This document shows positions 26,970 to 33,207 of a stretch of DNA of 33,207 nt, one piece after another; the first letter of the stretch is position 1; every line of letters begins with the position of its first letter. The translations under genes were made by a program, and so were the position numbers. Origin of the DNA: JBBSMX01 sp038232935 (GTDB lineage: Bacteria > Bacteroidota > Rhodothermia > Rhodothermales > JANQRZ01); NCBI GenBank assembly GCA_038232935.1, contig JBBSMX010000032.1, positions 1 through 33,207 of the forward strand, given 5' to 3'. The notes under the pieces were generated by a model that was not told the origin of the DNA, did not search any database, and worked only from the letters and a program-made list of their open reading frames with translations.

Positions 26970-28340
26970 TTACGTGTAGCGCCCGTCGTCTCCCATTTTG
27001 GCTCGCTGCGCGATCTCGGATCGGACGCGGTCCCGCTCGGCGGCGAGGGCGTCACTAATCTCTACGGGGTAGGGCGGATCGGCCGGTTCCAGTCGGTGCA
27101 GCCGCTCGGGGAGCCGGGCGAGTTCGCGGCGGGCACGCTCGCGCATCGTCTCCAGCGATTCGGGCTCGGCAGTGCGCATGCCGTCCGCCATCACGGGGAC
27201 GAGGAGGGGTTCGCCGTTCAACGGTTCCTCCGCGAGGCCGATCACGTCGAGCGCGGCTGTATCGCCGTCGAACCGGCGGAATATCTGTTTCCGGCCCGGC
27301 AGCGTCGCCTTCCCTTCGGAGAGCTTCATCCGGCCCTCGCCGTCGTACGCGACGAGTTTGTAGACGCTGTCCACCGTCGGCGCATCCGCCGCCGTACCCA
27401 TCCGCGTTCCGACGCCGAACCCGTCGATGGGAGCGCCATCGGCTACGAGGCCGGCGATCTGGACTTCGTCGAGGCCGCCGCTCACGAGGAGTTGGACGTC
27501 GCCGAGCCCAGCGGCATCGAGGAGTGTGCGGGCGGCATGGGCGAGGGCGGCGTAGTCGCCGGAGTCGAGGCGGAGGGCGCGGACGCGGAAGGCGTCGCCG
27601 AGGTCTTCGGCCAGCCGGATCACGCGGCGCACGCCTTCGAGCGTGTCGTAGGTGTCCACGAGCAGCGTCGTCTCGGGGTATAGGTTGGTGAAGGCGCGGA
27701 AGGCGGCGGACTCGCTCGCGTGCGTCTCGATGTAGGCGTGGGCCATCGTCCCGGTGATCGGGATGCCATAGACCGCGCCGGCCTGCACGTTCGAGGTCGC
27801 GTCTACGCCAGCAATGTAGAACGCCCGCGCGCCCTTCATCGCTGCATCGGTCCCGTGCATCCGGCGCATTCCGAAGTCGGCGACGGTGCGGCCGGCGGCG
27901 GCGTGGACGACGCGGAGCGCTTTGGATGCGAGGACGGTCTGCACCGTAACCTGGTTTAGCAGAAACGTTTCGGCAAGCTGGGCCTCGGGCGCGGGCGCGG
28001 TGACTTCAAGCAGCGGCTCGGTGTGGAAGACCGGGGTGCCTTCGGGCACAGCGCGGACGCTGCCGGTGAAGCGGAATTCCCGGAGATAGTCGAGAAAGTC
28101 GCCGTGGAACTCGGGGCGCGAGGCGAGGAAGGCAAGGTCGGCGTCGGTGAAGCGGAGCAATTCGAGGTAAGCGAGTGCGTCGTCGAGCCCGCAGGCGAGG
28201 AGGACGTTCCGCTCGTCCGGCAGGCGGCGGACGAACAGGTCGAACGTGGCGGGGGCCATCATGTCCTCGCGCCAGTACGCCTGCATCATCGTGAGCTGGT
28301 AGAGGTCGGTCAGCAGCGCGGCGCTGGTGGGGTGCGGCAT
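26970..28340 (-). CDS. pncB: Nicotinate phosphoribosyltransferase
   Basis: Joins nicotinate and PRPP to form nicotinate mononucleotide in NAD salvage. The product has 456 residues with the typical start LLTDLYQLTMMQAYW, FDLFVRRLP, the segment ITGTMAHAYIETH holding the phospho-acceptor His region, LLVDTYDT, and RLDSGDYAALA, all standard for the family. The ATG at 28340 gives the standard start; the longer open frame upstream overlaps the nicotinamidase gene. It lies 43 bases downstream of pncA on the same strand, so the two enzymes carry out successive steps and are likely co-transcribed. Confidence 0.95.
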   Translation of the reverse strand: MPHPTSAALLTDLYQLTMMQAYWREDMMAPATFDLFVRRLPDERNVLLACGLDDALAYLELLRFTDADLAFLASRPEFHGDFLDYLREFRFTGSVRAVPEGTPVFHTEPLLEVTAPAPEAQLAETFLLNQVTVQTVLASKALRVVHAAAGRTVADFGMRRMHGTDAAMKGARAFYIAGVDATSNVQAGAVYGIPITGTMAHAYIETHASESAAFRAFTNLYPETTLLVDTYDTLEGVRRVIRLAEDLGDAFRVRALRLDSGDYAALAHAARTLLDAAGLGDVQLLVSGGLDEVQIAGLVADGAPIDGFGVGTRMGTAADAPTVDSVYKLVAYDGEGRMKLSEGKATLPGRKQIFRRFDGDTAALDVIGLAEEPLNGEPLLVPVMADGMRTAEPESLETMRERARRELARLPERLHRLEPADPPYPVEISDALAAERDRVRSEIAQRAKMGDDGRYT

Positions 28341-28383
28341 GGCGGAGGCGAGGAAAGGCGGAACAGGACGAGAGCGGCGCGGA

Positions 28384-28956
28384 TCAAGCCGGAGGTTCGC
28401 TCGCGTCGAACACGGCCCCTGCATCCTCCATCGCCGCGCGAGCCTTTCCAACGGTCTCGGCTCCAATCCCCCGAATGCCCGGCTCGACAACGCGGACCTC
28501 GAAGCCCTCGTGCAGGGCGTCCAGCACCGTTGCTCGCACGCAGTAGTCTGTCGCCAGCCCACCGACGAACACGCGCTCGATGTCTAGCTCGCGCAGCATG
28601 TCGGCGAGGTCGGTCGCGTCGAAGCCGGAGTAGGCCTCGGCCTCGGGGTGTGTCGCTTTGCTGACCACGGTGGCGTCGGCGGGGACGTGCAGGCGTTCGT
28701 CGAAGGCGGCCCCGACGGTGTCCTGCACGCAGTGCGGGGGCCACGGCCCGCCCTGCGCCGCGAACGAGACGTGGTCGGCCGGGTGCCAGTCGCGCGTGAA
28801 AAAGACCGGGATGCCGGCCTGCTCGGCAGCGTCGATCCAGCGGTTGAGCACCGGGATCACGGCGTCGCCCTCAGGCACGGCGAGGGATCCGCCGGGGAGG
28901 AAGTCGTTCTGCACGTCGACGATGACGAGCGCGTCGTGGTCACGGAAGGCGGGCAT
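28384..28956 (-). CDS. pncA: Nicotinamidase
   Basis: Hydrolyses nicotinamide to nicotinate, feeding PncB encoded just downstream. In 190 residues the catalytic triad is Asp14 (VDVQNDF), Lys100 and Cys139 (TDYCVRAT), and the metal ligands are Asp56, His58 (TRDWHP) and His75 (PPHCV), matching the PncA/isochorismatase-like family. The ATG at 28956 gives the normal length. Upstream lies a purine-rich stretch (about 28961-29026) and the divergent rarA gene. Confidence 0.96.
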   Translation of the reverse strand: MPAFRDHDALVIVDVQNDFLPGGSLAVPEGDAVIPVLNRWIDAAEQAGIPVFFTRDWHPADHVSFAAQGGPWPPHCVQDTVGAAFDERLHVPADATVVSKATHPEAEAYSGFDATDLADMLRELDIERVFVGGLATDYCVRATVLDALHEGFEVRVVEPGIRGIGAETVGKARAAMEDAGAVFDASEPPA

Positions 28957-29029
28957 AGCAGGTGGGAGGATCGCGGGAGGAGATGGGGGATAGAAGGGGG
29001 AGAATAGAGGAGGAGAGAGGGAGTTCCGT

Positions 29030-29068
29030 AGTCCCCGACCTTAGTCCCCGACCTTAGTCCCCGACCTT
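29030..29068. repeat. Three tandem copies of a 13-bp unit
   Basis: AGTCCCCGACCTT is repeated three times without change (29030-29042, 29043-29055, 29056-29068). It lies 31 bases upstream of the rarA start in the spacer shared with the divergent pncA gene, next to a purine-rich tract of about 65 bases. It may have arisen by slippage, or be an operator-like array for rarA or pncA. No spacers are present, so this is not CRISPR. Confidence 0.93.
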
Positions 29069-29099
29069 CGCTATTCTCAGCCCCCTATACTCCAGCCCT

Positions 29100-30470
29100 A
29101 TGCCCGATCTCTTCCAGGCTCGCGCCGACGACCTCCGCACTGCCAACGCCCCGCTCGCCGACCGGATGCGGCCACGCACGCTCGACCACTTCGTCGGGCA
29201 GCCACACATCCTCGGCCCCGGCACGCTACTCCGCCGCGCCATCGAGGCCGACCGCATCACGTCGCTCATCTTCTTCGGCCCGCCCGGCACCGGCAAGACC
29301 ACGCTCGCCCGCATCATCGCGAACACGACCGAGAGCCACTTCGCCACGCTCAACGCCGTGCTCGCCGGGGTGAAGGACATCCGCGAGGAGATCGCCGCCG
29401 CGCAGGAGCGGCTCCGGCTCCACGGCCAGCGGACGATCCTGTTCGTGGACGAGGTCCACCGGTTCAACAAAGCGCAGCAGGACGCGCTCCTCCCGCACGT
29501 CGAGAACGGCACCGTCGTGTTCATCGGCGCGACGACGGAGAACCCGTACTTCGAGGTCAACAAAGCCCTCGTCAGCCGGAGCCGTGTGTTCGAATTGCGG
29601 ACGCTCACCGAGGATGACCTCCGGCAGGTCGCCCGCCAGACCCTCACCGACGCCGAGCGTGGTTATGGCGACCGAGCGGTGCAGATCGACGACGACGCGC
29701 TCGATCATCTCGTCGATACCGCCAACGGCGATGCGCGCAGCCTGCTTAACGCGCTCGAACTCGCCGTCGAGACGACGCCGCCGGACGACGAGGACGTGGT
29801 GCACGTCGATCTCGCCGTGGCCGAGGACTCGATCCAGCGCCGCGCCGTGCTCTACGACAAAGAGGGCGACGCCCACTTCGACACGATCTCGGCGTTCATC
29901 AAGAGCCTGCGTGGGAGCGATCCCGACGCGGCGCTCTACTGGCTCGCCAAGATGGTCTACGCGGGCGAGGACCCGCGCTTCATCTTCCGGCGGATGGTGA
30001 TCTTCGCCGCCGAAGACATCGGCCTCGCCGACCCGCGCGCGGTGCAGGTCGCCACGGCGTGCGCTGCCGCGTTCGACTACGTCGGCATGCCCGAGGGGCA
30101 GTTCCACCTCGCCGAGTGCTGCCTCTACCTCGCCACCGCGCCAAAGTCGAACAGCGTGTTCGCCTACTTCGATGCCCTCAAGCACGTGCAGAACGAGCAG
30201 ACCGGCGACATGCCGAACGCGCTCAAAGATGGCAGCCGCGACAAGGCGGGGCTCGGGCACGGCGCCGGCTACAAGTACCCCCACGCCTACCGCGAGGGCT
30301 ACGTCCCCGAGCAGTACCTCCCCGCCGAGATGCAGGGGCTCTACTTCTACACGCCGCGCGACCTCGGCTACGAGCGGACCGTCGCCGAGCGCCTCGCCGC
30401 GTGGCGCGAGCGCGACGCCGAGGAAGCCGTCGAGAAACGCGCCCGGCGCTACGCCGACGAGGAGGAGTAG
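29100..30470 (+). CDS. rarA: Replication-associated recombination protein A (RarA/MgsA, WRNIP1 homologue)
   Basis: AAA+ clamp-loader-like ATPase acting at stalled replication forks. In 456 residues, Walker A GPPGTGKT is at 60-67, Walker B DEVH at 117-120 (VDEVHRFNKAQQD), sensor 1 is in IGATTENPYFEVN, and the arginine finger region is SRSRVFEL. The C-terminal tetramerisation domain contains SLRGSDPDAALYWLAKM, EDIGLADPRA and GYKYPHAY. The start region RMRPRTLDHFVGQPHILG is also standard. It converges on the histidine kinase gene with 33 bases between. A copy of its last 23 codons lies at 32410-32481. Confidence 0.97.
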   Translation: MPDLFQARADDLRTANAPLADRMRPRTLDHFVGQPHILGPGTLLRRAIEADRITSLIFFGPPGTGKTTLARIIANTTESHFATLNAVLAGVKDIREEIAAAQERLRLHGQRTILFVDEVHRFNKAQQDALLPHVENGTVVFIGATTENPYFEVNKALVSRSRVFELRTLTEDDLRQVARQTLTDAERGYGDRAVQIDDDALDHLVDTANGDARSLLNALELAVETTPPDDEDVVHVDLAVAEDSIQRRAVLYDKEGDAHFDTISAFIKSLRGSDPDAALYWLAKMVYAGEDPRFIFRRMVIFAAEDIGLADPRAVQVATACAAAFDYVGMPEGQFHLAECCLYLATAPKSNSVFAYFDALKHVQNEQTGDMPNALKDGSRDKAGLGHGAGYKYPHAYREGYVPEQYLPAEMQGLYFYTPRDLGYERTVAERLAAWRERDAEEAVEKRARRYADEEE

Positions 30471-30503
30471 CCTCTGGCGGAGGCGGGGTGCCATCCCTTC
30501 TCG

Positions 30504-32282
30504 TCAGGCCACCTCCGTCCTAGTCAGGGCGTCTGCCACGTCCGCCGTGGAGAGCGGCGCGCACGGCAGGGCGAACCAGAACCGGGTGCCCCGGCCCGGG
30601 GTGCTCTCCACGCCGCAGGTGCCGTCCAGTCGCTCCACGATGCGGCGCACGATGGAGAGCCCGAGGCCATGCCCCTCGACGGCCTCCGTGCCGACGCGCG
30701 AGAACGGGACGAACAGGCGTGACTGGGCCTCTGGCGGGATGCTGGTGCCGTCGTCGTGGACCCAGAACCGGGCATGCCCGGACGCGGTGGTCTCCGCCCC
30801 GAGCGTGACGGCCGGGCCGCCGTACTTCGCGGCGTTGCTGAGGTAGTTCACCCAGATCTCCTCCACCCACGGCGCGTGGCCGAGCGGGACCGGCCACGAC
30901 GCCGGGAGAGCGACATCGCCGGAGGCGTCCTGCCGGACCCGGGCCAGCGCCTCGTCCACGACCGCGCCCATCGTGATCGGCTGCAGCTCGATGGCCGCCT
31001 GACGCACCCCCGCTAGGAGCAAGAGCTCGTGGACTACGCTGCTCATCTTGCGCGCCGAGCGGACCAGGTCGTCCGCCAGCACGCGGTGGGTGTCGGGCGG
31101 GAGCTCGGGGCCATCGTCGCGCATGATTTCAGCATAGCCCAGCACGCACTGGATGGAGTTCTTCAGGTCGTGCGCGACGGTGTGGGCGAACGCATCGAGC
31201 TCCTCGTTGCTCGCCTTCAGTTCCGCGTTCGCCTCGGAGAGGGCGGCATTGGCACGGCCCAGCGCGGCCTGCTCCTGGCGACGGCGCGTCACATTGTGCA
31301 GCAACACGAGGCGACCGGAGGGGCGGCCGGCGCGGTCGGAAAGCGGCGAGACGCGGAGGTCGAAGTACCGCGCGTCCGCGCCGGCACCGACACGGAACGG
31401 CACGTCGCGAGCCGCGGCGATGGCCTCGTCCAGTGTGGGAGCTAGGTCGTGGAGTGGGTGGCCGACGAGCGCTTCCGACTCCCCCAGGATGCGCTGCATC
31501 GCAGGATTTGCGTCGGCGACGCGGCCTCGGGCGTCGAGCACGAGCATCCCTTCGCGGAGGTCATCCACGAGCGCCGCGCGCGCGATGGGCCGGAGGTCCA
31601 AGAACTGGTAGCGCGCCAGCCCGAGGGCGAACGCTCCGGAGGAGACGGCCAACGCGAGCGGGGTGAAGTCCTTTTCGAGCGGTCCCACCCCGAGCAGGTA
31701 CCCCACGTTGAGCGCCATGGGCACGAGGGCCCCGGCGACGATCCACCACGAGAGGGTGCGGGTCCGCTCGCTGGCCCCTGCGTACGCCACCAGGATGGCC
31801 CCGAGCGAGACCATCATCGCCGTCCACATGAACGCGGTCTGCGCCCACGCCAGAGGCCCGAGGGTGTATGCGAGGCGGAGGAACGGGCCGTCCGGGACTG
31901 CTTCCCACGTCGCCCACACGAGCCGGTGTGCGTCGTTGGTCAGCGCCATCCCACTGAAGACGAGGCACCACGCGGCGAGCCCCCCCACCGCGATCCGCGC
32001 GGCGTGCGAGAAGCGTTCGGTGTAGCTGAGCACGAAGGCAAGCCACGCGGTACCCAAGAGCGAGGCGAACAGGAGAGTCGCTTGCGACAGGCGGAGGGTC
32101 GCCTCCGGCGTCGGCGCGATCAGGGCCAGCGCGTCGCACACGAGCCAGCCCGCCTCTAGGACTGAGAATGCAAAGAGCGCCCAGCCGCCGGGCTCCGCGC
32201 GCCGCCGCCACGCGAAGTGCCCCACCCCTAGCATGAGGATGGTGGCAATCGGGGCGAGGCTAACGAAGACGAGGGACTCCAT
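30504..32282 (-). CDS. Membrane-bound sensor histidine kinase with 7TM and PAS domains
   Basis: A 592-residue kinase. The N-terminal ~225 residues hold about seven hydrophobic helices of the '7TM histidine kinase N-terminal' type. A PAS domain spans about 235-335 (LREGMLVLDARGRVADANPA). A coiled segment (336-365) leads to the HisKA domain, with the phosphorylated His371 in AHTVAHDLKNS. The ATPase domain has the N-box NYLSNAAKYG near 479-488, DDGTSIPP at 510-517, and GHGLGLSIV at 537-545. The ATG at 32282 is chosen because it opens directly into the first helix; the frame extends 53 codons upstream into the rarA remnant. No response regulator is adjacent. Confidence 0.93.
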   Translation of the reverse strand: MESLVFVSLAPIATILMLGVGHFAWRRRAEPGGWALFAFSVLEAGWLVCDALALIAPTPEATLRLSQATLLFASLLGTAWLAFVLSYTERFSHAARIAVGGLAAWCLVFSGMALTNDAHRLVWATWEAVPDGPFLRLAYTLGPLAWAQTAFMWTAMMVSLGAILVAYAGASERTRTLSWWIVAGALVPMALNVGYLLGVGPLEKDFTPLALAVSSGAFALGLARYQFLDLRPIARAALVDDLREGMLVLDARGRVADANPAMQRILGESEALVGHPLHDLAPTLDEAIAAARDVPFRVGAGADARYFDLRVSPLSDRAGRPSGRLVLLHNVTRRRQEQAALGRANAALSEANAELKASNEELDAFAHTVAHDLKNSIQCVLGYAEIMRDDGPELPPDTHRVLADDLVRSARKMSSVVHELLLLAGVRQAAIELQPITMGAVVDEALARVRQDASGDVALPASWPVPLGHAPWVEEIWVNYLSNAAKYGGPAVTLGAETTASGHARFWVHDDGTSIPPEAQSRLFVPFSRVGTEAVEGHGLGLSIVRRIVERLDGTCGVESTPGRGTRFWFALPCAPLSTADVADALTRTEVA

Positions 32283-32409
32283 ACGGCGGCGAAGATAGGC
32301 CCCTCTGGCATCGGCAGGTTCCGCGGCACGCTTAACCGCTCGCCCTGCCCGGCGACTCACAAATCGGCTATGTCGGTGGCCTCTGGCGACCCGCCGCGCC
32401 GGAGTCCAG

Positions 32410-32481
32410 GCGTGGCGTGCGTGCGACGCCGAAGAGGCCATCGAGAAGCGCGCCCGGCGCTACCTTGACGCAGACGACTGA
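32410..32481 (+). pseudogene. rarA 3'-end remnant
   Basis: Reads AWRACDAEEAIEKRARRYLDADD and stop, against AWRERDAEEAVEKRARRYADEEE and stop at the end of the intact rarA; 16 of 23 residues agree and nucleotide identity is about 80%. It lies on the same strand as rarA but on the far side of the histidine kinase gene, and ends 3 bases before the GTG of the AraC-type gene. No upstream rarA sequence is present. Confidence 0.82.
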
Positions 32482-32484
32482 CCC

Positions 32485-33070
32485 GTGCCCTCGGACTCTA
32501 TGGATGCGCCCACATTCAGCAGCGGGATGGAGGTGGTCTACCTCCTCGGTGCCGCCCAGGGATTGTTCCTCGCCGCCGTGCTGGCGAGCCGTTCACGGAA
32601 CGCCCTCCCGAACCGGCTCCTCGCCGCGCTCGTGCTCGTCTTCTCGCTCGACCTCGCGATGGCGGTCTACCACGCCTCCGAGGTCAGTGCCCGGTGGCCG
32701 GCGCTCGTCGGGCTGGACCTGCCCATCGCGTTCCTCTACGGGCCGCTGCTCTACCTCTACGTCCACACACTCACGTCGGTGCGTCCGGCTCTGCGCGCTA
32801 CCGACCTCGGGCACTTCGCCCCGTTCGTCGCGCTTGTGCTCTTCCTGTTGCCTTTCTTCCTGCTGCCGGGCGCGGAGAAGCTGGCCCTCGTGCGCGACCC
32901 GAGCCTCGCCTTTCAGACGCGGGCGTTCGTCGTCCTCAACCCGCTCAAGCTGGTCCACGGGTCCGCCTACCTCGTGCTGATCGTCGTGCTGCTGCGGCGG
33001 CACGGGCGGCGGATTCGGGATACGTTCTCGTCGGTGGAGCACGTGCGGCTGCGATGGCTGCGCAACCTGG
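32485..33070 (+). pseudogene. AraC-type regulator, N-terminal membrane part, interrupted by an IS
   Basis: The visible 195 codons encode a hydrophobic sensor region with about six helices: MEVVYLLGAAQGLFLAAVL, LPIAFLYGPLLYLYVHTLT, LGHFAPFVALVLFLLPFFLL and a later helix near SAYLVLIVVLLRR. The closing HVRLRWLRNL is the block that precedes the last helix and the AraC DNA-binding domain in Bacteroidota-type membrane AraC regulators. Directly after it the sequence becomes the end of an IS30-family element, so the last helix and the helix-turn-helix are missing here; they may lie beyond the IS. Start is GTG 32485, or ATG 32500. Confidence 0.78.
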
Positions 33071-33207
33071 GTAGATTCAAACGGTCGTCGCAACGGGGGT
33101 GTGTGGAACAGTGGCTGTGTGGGCCGATCGTAGGAACTCACCCAGCGCCTCGGCCGGCGTTCGCCAGCTCAGCGTCTTGCGTGGTCGAGTGTTGAGTGTC
33201 AGGGCCA
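33070..33207 (-). mobile_element. IS30-family insertion sequence, one end only
   Basis: The element enters at about 33070, in the codons just after RWLRNL of the AraC-type gene, and runs off the window edge. Its outer end (GTAGATTCAAACGGTCGTCG and following, from 33071) should contain the terminal inverted repeat, which overlaps the transposase stop codon as is common in this family. The opposite end and any target-site duplication are outside the window, so length and exact boundary cannot be fixed. Confidence 0.78.
33077..33207 (-). CDS. IS30 family transposase, C-terminal part
   Basis: The minus strand encodes the last 43 or so codons of a transposase, stopping at 33077. The block LNTRPRKTLSWRTPAEALGEFL is the characteristic C-terminus of IS30-family DDE transposases (usual form N-R-P-R-K-T-L-G-W-T-P), and the ending VATTV also fits. 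The catalytic domain lies beyond the window, so activity cannot be judged. Confidence 0.85.
   Translation of the reverse strand, partial: ALTLNTRPRKTLSWRTPAEALGEFLRSAHTATVPHTPVATTV

Noticed and set aside
29030..29068. CRISPR-like array
   Set aside because: The three 13-bp units are directly adjacent without spacers, and no cas genes are present in the window.

Overview
This is a GC-rich (clearly above 60% by eye), densely coded bacterial chromosome segment. Gene content and protein style point to the Rhodothermota/Bacteroidota side of the tree, possibly a Rhodothermales member: fused RibBA, a small 4.5S-type SRP RNA, NuoH, YajC, RarA, a FolE/PTPS pair and weak Shine-Dalgarno signals at most starts. 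This placement is inference; no marker gene was searched.

Layout. 1-6287: the NuoH C-terminus, transketolase, ribulose-phosphate epimerase, an orphan response regulator and PriA. 6394-6506: SRP RNA. 6576-9599: a tight three-gene operon (geranylgeranyl-reductase-like flavoprotein, MarC-family membrane protein, FAD monooxygenase) facing a minus-strand lipoprotein across a strong terminator. 10449-12198: YajC and RibBA. 12199-21214: an accessory island between ribBA (+) and coaE (-), with a hypothetical protein, aldo/keto reductase, quinone reductase, MATE transporter, two DoxX-like proteins, a LuxR-type regulator and an alpha/beta-hydrolase-fold protein. 21215-28956: CoaE, an ABC ATPase, a HIT protein, a pterin operon (PTPS, FolE, DinB-like, small protein, SDR), a GNAT protein, a lipoprotein, and the NAD-salvage pair PncB/PncA. 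29100-33207: RarA, a membrane-bound histidine kinase, and an AraC-type membrane regulator cut by an IS30-family element at the window edge.

The most striking signal is a set of displaced gene 3' ends. Between MATE and the DoxX pair lie, in order, the tail of coaE, the tail-to-tail junction of the aldo/keto reductase and quinone reductase genes, and the tail of ribBA. A second coaE tail follows the DoxX pair. The coaE and reductase copies are about 90-92% identical to the intact genes in this window; the ribBA copy is recognised by its protein alignment. A shorter, more diverged rarA tail sits beyond the histidine kinase. The island therefore looks like stacked cargo modules bounded by 3' ends of ribBA and coaE, the presumed ancestral convergent neighbours. 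Both cargo and scars suggest repeated gene gain from close relatives at convergent gene ends.

Other notable points: a 16-bp tandem duplication puts the likely original MATE start out of frame; the hydrolase-fold protein has lost its nucleophile serine and apparently its histidine; and FolE, a PTPS-type Cys-containing enzyme and a sepiapterin-reductase-like SDR share an operon, which could be a tetrahydrobiopterin pathway. All calls are by eye; no database search was run.
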